A stretch of 59,012 nucleotides of DNA from Melioribacteraceae bacterium (GTDB lineage: Bacteria; Bacteroidota; Ignavibacteria; Ignavibacteriales; Melioribacteraceae): assembly GCA_021647785.1 (NCBI GenBank), contig JAKIUC010000028.1, positions 1-59,012 of the forward strand, read 5' to 3'. Shown one piece after another: positions 34,072 through 43,128 of this stretch (position 1 is its first letter; each line of letters opens with the position of its first letter). The notes below the pieces were generated by a model, which saw only the letters and a program-made list of their open reading frames with translations, searched no databases and was not told where the DNA came from. The position numbers and the translations under genes are program-made.

Positions 34072-34545
34072 CTATAAATCACTTTTTATAATATGTTTCA
34101 ACAACCCTAAACATGCATCTTCAAGTAAATCGAGGACATACTCGAAGCCTTGCTCACCACCATAATATGGGTCTGGAACATCTGAATCATTATAGTTTAT
34201 AGCATAATCTAGCATCATTGAAACTTTGTTTTTATACTTTTCTTCGGAATCGAGAATAAGAATATTTTTATAGTTTTCTCTATCCATCGCAATTATATAA
34301 TTGAATCTGTTAAAGTCGTAATGTTTAATCTGTCTAGCAATGCTTGTTAATTCATATCCGCGTTTTATTGCATGATTCTGCATCCTAGAATCTGCAGGCT
34401 CTCCGGTATGGTATGCAATTGTTCCAGCAGAGTCGCACTTAACTCTATCTTGCAAATTGTTTTTTACTATAAGACCATTCATAACTGCTTCACCAGATGG
34501 CGAACGACAAATATTTCCCATACAGACAAATAATATTTTAATCAT
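34072..34545 (-). CDS. Low-molecular-weight protein tyrosine phosphatase
   Basis: A 157-residue enzyme with the P-loop VCMGNICRSPSGE: Cys8 nucleophile, Arg14 and Ser15 in the C-x5-R-S pattern. The general acid is the Asp in DVPDPYYGG near residue 120. It removes phosphate from protein tyrosine. No tyrosine kinase or polysaccharide genes accompany it. The preceding 256-bp gap (33816-34071) is AT-rich and shows no gene. Confidence 0.92.
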   Translation of the reverse strand: MIKILFVCMGNICRSPSGEAVMNGLIVKNNLQDRVKCDSAGTIAYHTGEPADSRMQNHAIKRGYELTSIARQIKHYDFNRFNYIIAMDRENYKNILILDSEEKYKNKVSMMLDYAINYNDSDVPDPYYGGEQGFEYVLDLLEDACLGLLKHIIKSDL

Positions 34546-34609
34546 ATTAACTATTCATTATTTTAAAAATGTAAAAACTAATATAAATTATTAAATAGCT
34601 TTGTTCAAT

Positions 34610-35539
34610 ATGTTTGATTTCAGTAAACACATAAATGAGGGTGCTGCCATTCTTGTTCAGGTAGAGCTACCAAATGTTTCGTCTAATGTAAAAATTTTTA
34701 TGAAACGAATAGACCTTGTTCACCCAATAATATCGGGGAATAAATGGTTTAAGATGAAATATAATATTGCTGAAATGATGGAGCAAGGCAAAGAGACACT
34801 ACTTACCTTTGGAGGGGCATTTTCAAATCACATACACGCAGCAGCAGAGGCTGGTAAAACATTTGGATTTAAAACTATTGGCTTGATACGAGGCGAGGAA
34901 CATCTGCCATTAAATGAAACCCTTCAATCTGCTCGGGATAGTGGAATGGTGTTGCACTACATTGACAGAACAACATTTCGAGAGAGAGACTCTGAGGATT
35001 TTTTGAAATCAGTTAAAGACGAATTAGGTGATGTTTATATTCTTCCACTTGGAGGAACAAACAATATTGCCTTAAAAGGATGTACGGAAATAGTTAAACA
35101 AATTACTATTGATTATGACTACATCTGCTCTGCATCTGGCAGCGGCGGAACTTTTGCAGGTATTGTTGCTGGGCTTAACGGAAACAAAAAGGGAATTGCC
35201 TTTCCTGCACTAAAGGGTGGAGAGTTTCTTGAAGAAGTAATTTCTGATTTAGTATTAAATTATAGTGGAAGAGAGTTTAAGAATTGGAGTTTAAATACAG
35301 ATTATCATTTTGGAGGGTTCGCTAAATTAACAAAAGAACTTGTTGAGTTCACAAAGAACTTTGAAAAGCTAAATGGTTTTGAACTTGATTATATTTATAC
35401 AAATAAAATGATGTTTGGAATTGCTAAATTAATAAAGAGTGGATATTTCAAATCGGGAGAAACCATTGTTGCCATTCATTCTGGCGGACTTCAAGGCAAT
35501 TTGGGTATGAAAGAGAGGATTAATAAATTGCGTTTATGA
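34610..35539 (+). CDS. D-cysteine desulfhydrase / ACC deaminase-like PLP enzyme
   Basis: A 309-residue PLP protein of the tryptophan synthase beta fold. ISGNKWFKMK carries the PLP lysine (Lys45), and FGGAFSNHIHAAAEAGK near 65-81 is the substrate-binding loop found in both ACC deaminase and D-cysteine desulfhydrase. SASGSGGTFAGIVAGL binds the phosphate. Bacterial members annotated as ACC deaminase are often desulfhydrases, so the substrate is left open. ATG 34610 is preferred over the TTG three codons earlier. It diverges from the phosphatase gene by 64 bp. Confidence 0.85.
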   Translation: MFDFSKHINEGAAILVQVELPNVSSNVKIFMKRIDLVHPIISGNKWFKMKYNIAEMMEQGKETLLTFGGAFSNHIHAAAEAGKTFGFKTIGLIRGEEHLPLNETLQSARDSGMVLHYIDRTTFRERDSEDFLKSVKDELGDVYILPLGGTNNIALKGCTEIVKQITIDYDYICSASGSGGTFAGIVAGLNGNKKGIAFPALKGGEFLEEVISDLVLNYSGREFKNWSLNTDYHFGGFAKLTKELVEFTKNFEKLNGFELDYIYTNKMMFGIAKLIKSGYFKSGETIVAIHSGGLQGNLGMKERINKLRL

Positions 35540-35669
35540 TGAATATAGATTAAATTTTCTTTCATTTTTTACGAAAGATACATTTAAAAAGGATAAAGAG
35601 AGAAGAAACATATAATAAATATTAATATCGAAAAATGTGAATGAACAATAAAAAATAAAGGAAGGAAAT

Positions 35670-38414
35670 ATGAGGAAAACACTTTTTTTATCTGTGCTAT
35701 TTATAGCATCAACGTTGCTTCTGGCAAATAATATTACCAGTGAATTTAATGAAGTAAAAACAGTAGGTGGAATAACTGAATACGTACTTGAAAAAAACGG
35801 ACTATCTGTACTGCTGCTTGAAGACCACTCGGCACCTGTACTTACTTTTATGGTAACATACCGAGTTGGCTCACGCAACGAGGTAACCGGAACAACAGGG
35901 GCAACGCACCTACTTGAACATTTGATGTTTAAAGGGACTGATAAGTTTAACAAAAAAAATGGTGGGCACATTGATGCACTACTTGGCAATATTGGTGCAC
36001 GCTTAAATGCAACAACCTGGATGGATAGAACAAATTACTACGAGTCAATTCCCAGTAATTATCTTGAGCTTGCTATCGATATAGAATCGGATAGGATGAG
36101 AAATTTGTGGCTTCGGAAAGAAGATAAAGATGCAGAAATGACAGTTGTGCGAAACGAGTTTGAACGAGGAGAAAACTCACCTTTCAGCGCTCTTAACAAA
36201 GAAATATGGGCAGCAGCATTTCAAGCACATCCATATCATCACAGCACCATTGGCTGGCGTTCAGATATTGAGAATGTTCCAATAGAAAAATTACGTGAAT
36301 TTTATGATACATTTTATTGGCCAAACAATGCTACTGTTACAGTAATTGGCAATTTTGAAACAGAGAATGCGCTTGAATTAATCAACAAATATTATGGAAA
36401 AATCCCATCTTCCCCAAATCCAATTCCGCAACTTTACACAACCGAACCTGAACAACAAGGTGAAAGGCGAGTAACTGTTAATCGTGCTGGCCAACTTGGT
36501 GTTGTTGGTATTGCTCATAAAGTTCCTAAAGGATTAAGCGATGAGACATACCCCTTGGTATTACTCGATTATATTCTATCGAACGGAAAAACCAGCCGTT
36601 TCTACAGAGCATTAGTTGATAAGAATAAAGCAGTAAATGTTTTTAATTTTTATGTGCCGTTGCACGATGCATCAATCTTTACACCTTATATCTTTTTAGC
36701 TCCAGGTGCTACGCACAAAGAAGTTGAAGAAATTGTTCTTTCTGAAATTGAAAAGATACAAATAGATGGTGTTACTGATGAGGAAGTTAAGCGTGCAATA
36801 AGTCAAATAACTGCTGAAACTGCTTATGGAAGAGACGGTTCGTTTTCAATTGCAAGTCAATTAAACGAAGCTATTGCTAAGGGAGATTGGACATTCTATG
36901 TTAACTATCTTGATAATTTAAAGAAGGTAACTGCTAAAGATATCCAAGATGTAGTAAATAAATACTTTGTTCAAAATCAGCGTACGGTGGGATATTTTAT
37001 TCCAAAAACAAATGGTGGAAATAGTGCCGAGATGAAGCCATCCTCTTGGTACGAAGATCAAACAAAGGGATATTATAGAAGAGGTGATGGAGATGAGAAC
37101 TCAACCATTGTACCTAATCCATTGGCTGCACCAAAAATATCAGATAATATAAAATCATCCAAAGTTGCTGGAATGAAGTTGTTGACTGCAAAGACCGGAG
37201 TAAAAGATGTGATTACTTTTACTGGAAGCTTTGCTGCTGGTGATTTCTTTAGTCCGGAACACAATACTGCTATTGCTGATTTAACCGGCTACATGCTTGA
37301 TAAAGGGACAGAGAAAAATGACAAATTTGCCTTAGCTGAAAAACTTGAAAACCTTGGAGCAAAACTCTCCTTCTCAGTCGGAAAACATTCATTGAGCTTT
37401 AACGGTAAGTGTTTATCGAAAGATGTTGATGAAGTTATTACTCTATTGGCGGAGCAGCTACGCACTCCAGCCTTTAATCAAGAAGAATTTGATAAACTAA
37501 AACTACAACGCAAAGGTGGTTTGCAAAGAAGGTTGGAAGATACAAACACACGTGCTTCAGAAAAAGCGGACTCAATGCTCTTTCCTGTAGGGCATCCAAA
37601 TCACGGAACATCAATTCAAAAACTGATTAGTGATATTGAAAAAGTTAACAGAAAGGATGTTGTAAAATTTTACTCTGATTATTATGGAACTAAATCTATG
37701 ATTTTTGTTTTAGTTGGTGATTTAGAAAACGATGAAATTAATTCATCAGTACAAAAAGCTTTTGCCGGCTGGGATGGTGGTGTAGAGTACGCTAATGTTG
37801 ACGATAGTACTCAAGTTACAGTAGGCACAACCACCATTGTAGCGATGAAAGAGAAAACAAGTGCTACTCTTCTTATTGCACAAACTACAGGAATAAAGAA
37901 AACAGACAAGGATTACATTCCCCTAAACATTGGTAATAGTATTTTTGGAATGGGTGGATTTACTGCACGTTTGATGTCAATAATTCGTGATGATGAAGGT
38001 TTAACTTATGGAATCTATTCATCACTTGGAGGTGATACTTATTCTGATGGGAAGTTCACTATTAGTGGAACGTTTTCTCCTGATTTGTTAGCGAGAGGAT
38101 ATAGTTCAACAATGCGAGAATTTAAACGCTGGGTTAAAGATGGCGTAACTGCCGATGAACTAAAAGCTGCTAAAACCCGTGCCATTGGTGGGTATAAAGT
38201 TGGTCTCTCTACTACACGTGGAATGGCTGTAAGATTGCTAAGCATAACAGAGCGTGGGCTTGAACCAAGCTATATGGATGAATATCCTGAAATAATTAAT
38301 GCTGTTACTTTAGAAGAGGTGAATGCAGCAATCAAAAAATATATTGATCCGGAAAAAGTAATTACTGTTGTTGCAGGAACAATTACAGAAGATGACTTAA
38401 AGATGAAAGATTAA
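35670..38414 (+). CDS. Secreted M16-family zinc protease
   Basis: A 914-residue protein with an N-terminal signal peptide (about 1-20). The first pitrilysin half has the inverted zinc motif HLLEH (His80, Glu83, His84), with Glu163 in RNEFERGEN as the expected third ligand. The second half, from about residue 500, keeps the fold and lacks the motif, as usual in two-repeat M16 proteases. It degrades peptides in the periplasm. AAGGAAGG lies just before ATG 35670. No sorting domain is present at the C-terminus, so retention in the periplasm is likely. Confidence 0.92.
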   Translation: MRKTLFLSVLFIASTLLLANNITSEFNEVKTVGGITEYVLEKNGLSVLLLEDHSAPVLTFMVTYRVGSRNEVTGTTGATHLLEHLMFKGTDKFNKKNGGHIDALLGNIGARLNATTWMDRTNYYESIPSNYLELAIDIESDRMRNLWLRKEDKDAEMTVVRNEFERGENSPFSALNKEIWAAAFQAHPYHHSTIGWRSDIENVPIEKLREFYDTFYWPNNATVTVIGNFETENALELINKYYGKIPSSPNPIPQLYTTEPEQQGERRVTVNRAGQLGVVGIAHKVPKGLSDETYPLVLLDYILSNGKTSRFYRALVDKNKAVNVFNFYVPLHDASIFTPYIFLAPGATHKEVEEIVLSEIEKIQIDGVTDEEVKRAISQITAETAYGRDGSFSIASQLNEAIAKGDWTFYVNYLDNLKKVTAKDIQDVVNKYFVQNQRTVGYFIPKTNGGNSAEMKPSSWYEDQTKGYYRRGDGDENSTIVPNPLAAPKISDNIKSSKVAGMKLLTAKTGVKDVITFTGSFAAGDFFSPEHNTAIADLTGYMLDKGTEKNDKFALAEKLENLGAKLSFSVGKHSLSFNGKCLSKDVDEVITLLAEQLRTPAFNQEEFDKLKLQRKGGLQRRLEDTNTRASEKADSMLFPVGHPNHGTSIQKLISDIEKVNRKDVVKFYSDYYGTKSMIFVLVGDLENDEINSSVQKAFAGWDGGVEYANVDDSTQVTVGTTTIVAMKEKTSATLLIAQTTGIKKTDKDYIPLNIGNSIFGMGGFTARLMSIIRDDEGLTYGIYSSLGGDTYSDGKFTISGTFSPDLLARGYSSTMREFKRWVKDGVTADELKAAKTRAIGGYKVGLSTTRGMAVRLLSITERGLEPSYMDEYPEIINAVTLEEVNAAIKKYIDPEKVITVVAGTITEDDLKMKD

Positions 38415-38432
38415 AAAGATTGCCACGAATGC

Positions 38433-38449
38433 ACTAATAAATTATTAGT
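38433..38449. repeat. Short palindrome beside a CCACGAATGCAC motif
   Basis: ACTAATAA and TTATTAGT flank one A. The preceding TTGCCACGAATGC (38420-38432) looks like the edge of a low-complexity dispersed repeat. Only one copy is seen here. Confidence 0.4.
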
Positions 38450-38469
38450 TGGCTACATTATTTTTGTCA

Positions 38470-38491
38470 CAGACTTCTTCGGAGATGTCTG
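38470..38491 (+). terminator. Probable terminator after the M16 protease gene
   Basis: CAGAC-t-TCT and GGAGA-TGTCTG pair with one internal mismatch around a TCG tip, 56 bp past the protease stop. It is followed by GATTATTTTC, a weak T-rich tail. Confidence 0.5.
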
Positions 38492-38656
38492 GATTATTTT
38501 CAAAAAAAGAGAAAAGGAAAATATTGCTTAGTAATGTTTCTTAAATAAAATATTTTAAATCGTTACAGTTTCAAAATTCAGCAAAGATATTTGTTTTGTG
38601 AGATTTTATTATCTTGCGTATAAAATTTTTCTATAGTAAAAATCATAATTTAACGT

Positions 38657-39238
38657 ATGGATCCTATAAGTATTATAGCTGGTATTGGTTTACTATTATC
38701 GATTGCGGCAAATAGCTCTGCTGCAAAAGGTGGATTAAAAAGGGCTGTAACAAAATCGGAAAGAAAACCAAATACATATTTACAAAAAACTCCGTTAAAT
38801 ATTTCTGCTTTAATTTTGATTCTTCAAATTCTTGGTGTTTTTCAAATTGGTGCTATTAAATATGAAAGTGAGTATCAAATATTTAGAATAATTGGGTTAA
38901 TTCTTTTTGCTATATTTGCTTGGCTTCAGGTAAAATCATTTAAAAATCTTGGTGATTTTTATTCGCAAGAAATTTCGCTTCAAAAAAATCATCAGTTAGT
39001 TTCTACTGGCATTCACAAAACTATTAGGCACCCGCAGTATATTAGTCAAATACTAAGCGACTTGTTTTTAGGAATTGCTCTCGGAAGTTATATCATTATT
39101 CCGTTGGTATTATTGGTTGAACTGCCACTTTTTATTTTAAGAGCAAAAAAAGAAGAGGCTATGATGCTCAGTTTTTTTGGTGATAAATATTCTGAATATA
39201 AGAAAAAGAGTAGCTTTATTATCCCAGTCATTTGGTAA
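38657..39238 (+). CDS. Isoprenylcysteine carboxyl methyltransferase-like membrane protein
   Basis: A 193-residue integral membrane protein with about four hydrophobic segments. The motif TGIHKTIRHPQYISQIL (about 118-134) matches the RHPxY S-adenosylmethionine-binding signature of the ICMT/PEMT family, and the C-terminal KKEEAMMLSFFGDKYSEYKKK completes it. Bacterial members methylate lipids or unknown membrane substrates. The amidase gene starts just after its stop (or inside its end if a TTG start is used). Confidence 0.82.
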   Translation: MDPISIIAGIGLLLSIAANSSAAKGGLKRAVTKSERKPNTYLQKTPLNISALILILQILGVFQIGAIKYESEYQIFRIIGLILFAIFAWLQVKSFKNLGDFYSQEISLQKNHQLVSTGIHKTIRHPQYISQILSDLFLGIALGSYIIIPLVLLVELPLFILRAKKEEAMMLSFFGDKYSEYKKKSSFIIPVIW

Positions 39239-39251
39239 ATTTGGTAGCCTT

Positions 39252-40868
39252 GTGAAGATAAAATATTTGATTTTTCTATTTGTTTTTATGGTATCGGCAG
39301 CAGCAATTAATGGGCAAAGGTTGCTGAAGATTTCTGTGTCAAAAGGGGCAGAAAAATATCACGTTTCGTACATCACCAAGAAAGGTATTACTTATTTATC
39401 GGCAAAAGATTTATCCAAAATTCTTAGCGGAAATTATTATTACAATCCAACTGCTGAAAAAATTGAAATGAAGTTTGAGAATTATAAATTAAAAGTAACA
39501 GCAAAAAATCAGTTTTTTGTACTCTCGTCAAAATTTAATTATGAAAAAGAAGTTTATCAGATTCCAATTTCAACACTTTCAATAAAGAATGATGTTTTTA
39601 TTCCAGCAATTTACGGTTTAAAATTTGTTGAAATGGCATATCAGAAAAAATTGATTTTTAATGATGATGAGAAAAATTTAATAATTACAAGTGAGCCAAT
39701 TAGTGTTTTTGAAAAACTGGATGATACTTATGATGCAAATGTAATTATTGAAAAGAAAAAATTAGAACCAACTGATTCGGCTTATGATATTTACGGCATT
39801 GAACTCTCTGAAATGGCTAATGGAACATTGATTAGAATAAAATCGCAGCGTAGAATAAATATGTTTCGGTCCTCCATTCTTGATGGAAAACTTCTATTCC
39901 TTATCTCCGGAGTATCTATTGACCCGAGCTTTGTAAAACAATTTAAACAAACCAGTGTTGTTCGTAAAGTAAATGTGAAGCATGTAAAGGGAAATATACA
40001 AATTGAATTTACATTAAAAAATGGTTTATCAATTTCTAACTCAATGCAGTCCTCTTCAAAAGATGTCGATTCGGATGATATTCTTATATCAATTCAGAAC
40101 GATGCTCTCGATAAATTTAGAAAAGATATCTCCGCTGAGAAAGAGAAATGGAATTTTGATGTTCTTGTTATTGATGCTGGGCATGGTGGAAAAGATGGCG
40201 GAGCCGTTGGCATTACTGGAGTAAAAGAGAAAAAGGTAAATCTTGGGGTTGCTTTAGAATTAGAAAAAATAATAAAACAAAAAATGCCGGATGTAAAAGT
40301 AGTTCAAACCAGACGAACTGATAAATTTATTGAACTATCTGAACGGGGGAAGATGGCAAACAAAGAGAACGGAAAACTTTTTATTTCAATTCATGCAAAT
40401 TCTTTGGCAGGCAGAAAGCGAAGTAATGTGCGTGGGTTTGAAGTCTATTTGCTCCGCCCTGGCAGAACGCAAGATGCTATTGAAGTGGCAGAGTTTGAAA
40501 ACAGTGTAATAGATTTTGAAAAAGATAAAGCAAAGTATAAAGAATTAACTGATGAAAATTTTATTCTTGTTTCGATGGCACACTCTGCTTACATGAGGTA
40601 CTCGGAAAGATTTGCAGGAATACTAAATCAAAATTGGAGTAGTGGTGTAAAAACAATTCCATCTCGCGGTGTAAAGCAGGCTGGGTTTTATGTGTTGGTA
40701 GGTGCATCAATGCCATCCGTATTGGTCGAAACTGGTTTTTTATCAAACAAAAAAGATGAAGCATATTTGAATAGTAAAAAGGGACAGAGAAAGATTGCAA
40801 ATACAATCTTTAAAACAATTAAAGATTATCGTAAATTTTATGATAAACAGATGCAGGAAAGCAATTAG
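39252..40868 (+). CDS. N-acetylmuramoyl-L-alanine amidase with N-terminal accessory domains
   Basis: The GTG at 39252 is chosen as start because it begins a clean signal peptide (KIKYLIFLFVFMVSAAAINGQ); a TTG at 39177 would overlap the previous gene. The mature protein has an N-terminal domain resembling the copper-amine-oxidase-N type found in wall proteins, then an AMIN-like beta region near 190-290. The zinc amidase follows from about 300: VIDAGHGGKDGG (His ligand), a Glu in GVKEKKVNL, SIHANS (second His) and VETGFLSN (catalytic Glu). It cuts the peptide from muramic acid, usually in cell separation. Confidence 0.9.
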   Translation: MKIKYLIFLFVFMVSAAAINGQRLLKISVSKGAEKYHVSYITKKGITYLSAKDLSKILSGNYYYNPTAEKIEMKFENYKLKVTAKNQFFVLSSKFNYEKEVYQIPISTLSIKNDVFIPAIYGLKFVEMAYQKKLIFNDDEKNLIITSEPISVFEKLDDTYDANVIIEKKKLEPTDSAYDIYGIELSEMANGTLIRIKSQRRINMFRSSILDGKLLFLISGVSIDPSFVKQFKQTSVVRKVNVKHVKGNIQIEFTLKNGLSISNSMQSSSKDVDSDDILISIQNDALDKFRKDISAEKEKWNFDVLVIDAGHGGKDGGAVGITGVKEKKVNLGVALELEKIIKQKMPDVKVVQTRRTDKFIELSERGKMANKENGKLFISIHANSLAGRKRSNVRGFEVYLLRPGRTQDAIEVAEFENSVIDFEKDKAKYKELTDENFILVSMAHSAYMRYSERFAGILNQNWSSGVKTIPSRGVKQAGFYVLVGASMPSVLVETGFLSNKKDEAYLNSKKGQRKIANTIFKTIKDYRKFYDKQMQESN

Positions 40869-40920
40869 TTTTCTTAAATTTAAGTTGTAAATAAATTAAA
40901 ATATATGAAAGGAAGAATGA

Positions 40921-41331
40921 ATGACAAACGCACAAAAATGGGTATCAACTTTTTTATTACTATTTATACTTTTGCTGGTTTTAGCAAAAATGACAAGTAG
41001 TGAAGAAGATGAATTGGTTATAACAGAGAATATTGAATCAACAGAAGATCAATCTCCAGAGAAATATGCTGAAGAACTTATGGCAAATAATAAATGCTTT
41101 ACTTGTCATGGTAAAAATTTAGAAGGTGCCAGAATGGGACCATCTCTTGCAAACGTAAAGGAGAATTGGGAAAAGGGAGATTTAGTTAGCTATTTCAAAA
41201 ACCCAAAGGCATTTTTAAGCAATCCGAGAATGGCAGTTTTAAAAGATAAATATAGTAAAGAGATGCCTGCTCAGGATAAATTGTCTCACAAAGAATTGGA
41301 TGCACTTGCTGAATATTTGTTGCACCGCTAA
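40921..41331 (+). CDS. Membrane-anchored c-type cytochrome
   Basis: A 136-residue protein with one N-terminal hydrophobic anchor (about residues 8-23) and an acidic linker. A class I cytochrome c domain follows: CFTCH (Cys59, Cys62, His63) binds heme, and Met115 in KEMPAQD is a suitable distal ligand. It would carry electrons on the periplasmic face. AAAGGAAG lies about 6 bases before ATG 40921. The Trm112-like gene follows after 18 bp on the same strand. Confidence 0.9.
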   Translation: MTNAQKWVSTFLLLFILLLVLAKMTSSEEDELVITENIESTEDQSPEKYAEELMANNKCFTCHGKNLEGARMGPSLANVKENWEKGDLVSYFKNPKAFLSNPRMAVLKDKYSKEMPAQDKLSHKELDALAEYLLHR

Positions 41332-41349
41332 TATACACAAGAGAAGATA

Positions 41350-41565
41350 ATGATAAATCAAGAATTGTTGGAAATACTCTGTTGTCCGGAAACAAAAGCA
41401 GATTTAGTTTTGGATGGTGAGTTCTTGGTCTCTGTTGATAAAGAGACTCGAAAACGCTACAGAATTGAAGATGATATTCCCATTATGCTTATTGAGGAAT
41501 CTGAAACTCTTGATGTTGAAGAGTGGCAAGAGATAATGAAATTGTATGGGAAAGCAATAGATTAA
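41350..41565 (+). CDS. Trm112-family small protein
   Basis: A 71-residue protein starting MINQELLEILCCPETKADLVL, the zinc-ribbon-like beginning of the Trm112/YcaR family, and ending with DDIPIMLIEESETL, its conserved second half. Only the first Cys pair is present, as in many bacterial members. Trm112 proteins activate methyltransferases in eukaryotes. The bacterial role is not firmly known. It lies between a cytochrome and a flavin oxidase gene. Confidence 0.88.
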   Translation: MINQELLEILCCPETKADLVLDGEFLVSVDKETRKRYRIEDDIPIMLIEESETLDVEEWQEIMKLYGKAID

Positions 41566-41568
41566 TAT

Positions 41569-41608
41569 TAAACCCTCAAGTTTTGTTATCTATAAATTTG
41601 AGGGTTTA
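41569..41608. terminator. 11-bp perfect stem-loop after the Trm112-like gene
   Basis: TAAACCCTCAA (41569-41579) and TTGAGGGTTTA (41598-41608) form a perfect stem with an 18-base loop, starting 3 bases after the stop. No T-run follows, so termination strength is uncertain; RNA end protection is also possible. Confidence 0.5.
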
Positions 41609-41640
41609 AAAATCATTCAGTCACACATCCAATCAGCCAA

Positions 41641-43128
41641 ATGATAATCAAAAAAGAGAAGTCTGAAATTGAAAATTTCTTGGTGGACGCTGCAAATTAC
41701 CAAGGAGAATGTGAGGCTGTATGCTTTCCGGAAAACGAAGCAGATATTCTTGAGATTTTAAGTGATGCAAATAAATTTAAAACAAAAATCACCATTGCAG
41801 GTAATGGCACTGGATTGACTGGAGCACGTGTTCCGGAGGGTGGTCTTGTAATTTCCACGAATAAGTTAGATAAGATTATAGAAATTAACATTGAAGCAAA
41901 GTATGCTGTTGTAGAGACAGGAGTGATGTTAAGGGATTTTCAAAACGAGGTTACAGCAAAAGGATTATTTTATCCGCCCGACCCAACTGAGCAAGATTGT
42001 TTTATTGGTGCTACCATTGCCACAAACTCCTCTGGGGCAAAATCTTTTAAGTATGGTGCTACAAGAAATTATGTTCTCGAATTAAAAATTATTCTTCCAA
42101 ATGGTGAGGTTCTAAAACTTAAACGGGGCAATAATTTTGCTGATGGAAATAAGTTGAACATCATTACAGAGAGTGGTTTACAGATAGAAATAAAACTGCC
42201 AAATTATGTGCTGCCAAATGTAAAACATGCTGCGGGATATTTTACAAAAAACAATATGGATGCAATTGATTTATTCATTGGTTCTGAAGGTACACTTGGA
42301 ATAATTACGGAAGCGAAATTAAAATTACTTGATAAAGCAGAAAATCTAATTTCTGGAATTCTCTTTTTTAGCAGAGAAGATGATGCCTTTGATTTTGTTG
42401 ATGATGCACGCTTCCAATCGGGGAAGCATAGAGCAGTAAAGGATGAAACAAACATTAATGCAAGAGGACTTGAGTTTTTTGATTTCTATTCTTTACAGTT
42501 TTTAAAAGATGATTATCCGCAAATAAAAGAGAATCACAAAGCAGCTATTTGGTTTGAGCAAGAGACAACCCTTGAAACTGAGGATTTACTTTTTAACAAG
42601 TGGGTGGAGTTGGTTGAAAATTATAATGCTGATATTGAAAACTCGTGGTTTGCTGTTGATAATACTGAATTAGAAAAATTTAAAAACTTTCGTCATGAGG
42701 TATCTTCTAAAGTCTCGGAGTATATTGCGAAGAAGGGTTTACGAAAAGTTGGAACTGATACGGCTTTGCCTGTTGAGCATTTTAGAAATTACTACAGTGA
42801 TATAAAAAAAAGGGTAGTGGAAAATAATATAGATTATATTTGCTACGGGCATATTGGAGATTGTCACTTGCATCTAAATATGCTCCCTAAAAACAAAACT
42901 GAATTTGCAGTAGCTATAACTCTTTACGGAGAGTTCTGCAAACGTGCCGCAGAACTTGGCGGAACAATTTCGGCAGAGCACGGAGTTGGTAAAATGAAGC
43001 GAAATTATTTATTAGAAATGTTTGGAGAAAAGAGCATTAAAGAGATGGCTGATATTAAAAGAAAGTTAGACCCAAATAGAATACTTGGAATTGGAAATAT
43101 TTTTGATGAGAAATACTTAAATGATTAA
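41641..43128 (+). CDS. FAD-linked oxidase (GlcD/D-lactate dehydrogenase-like)
   Basis: A 495-residue protein of the VAO/PCMH flavin family. The N-terminal FAD domain has ITIAGNGTGLTGARVPEGG (about 49-67), which fixes the FAD pyrophosphate, and TIATNSSGAKSFKYGATR (about 123-140). The C-terminal FAD-oxidase domain includes YGHIGDCHLHLN (about 401-412), with metal/substrate His residues, and AEHGVGKMKR. Substrates in this family are 2-hydroxyacids such as glycolate or D-lactate. There is no Fe-S domain. Its stop overlaps the following TPR gene by 8 bases. Confidence 0.9.
   Translation: MIIKKEKSEIENFLVDAANYQGECEAVCFPENEADILEILSDANKFKTKITIAGNGTGLTGARVPEGGLVISTNKLDKIIEINIEAKYAVVETGVMLRDFQNEVTAKGLFYPPDPTEQDCFIGATIATNSSGAKSFKYGATRNYVLELKIILPNGEVLKLKRGNNFADGNKLNIITESGLQIEIKLPNYVLPNVKHAAGYFTKNNMDAIDLFIGSEGTLGIITEAKLKLLDKAENLISGILFFSREDDAFDFVDDARFQSGKHRAVKDETNINARGLEFFDFYSLQFLKDDYPQIKENHKAAIWFEQETTLETEDLLFNKWVELVENYNADIENSWFAVDNTELEKFKNFRHEVSSKVSEYIAKKGLRKVGTDTALPVEHFRNYYSDIKKRVVENNIDYICYGHIGDCHLHLNMLPKNKTEFAVAITLYGEFCKRAAELGGTISAEHGVGKMKRNYLLEMFGEKSIKEMADIKRKLDPNRILGIGNIFDEKYLND

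Noticed and set aside
39177-39251. Longer amidase start at TTG
   Set aside because: It would place 25 non-hydrophobic residues before the signal peptide and overlap the methyltransferase gene.
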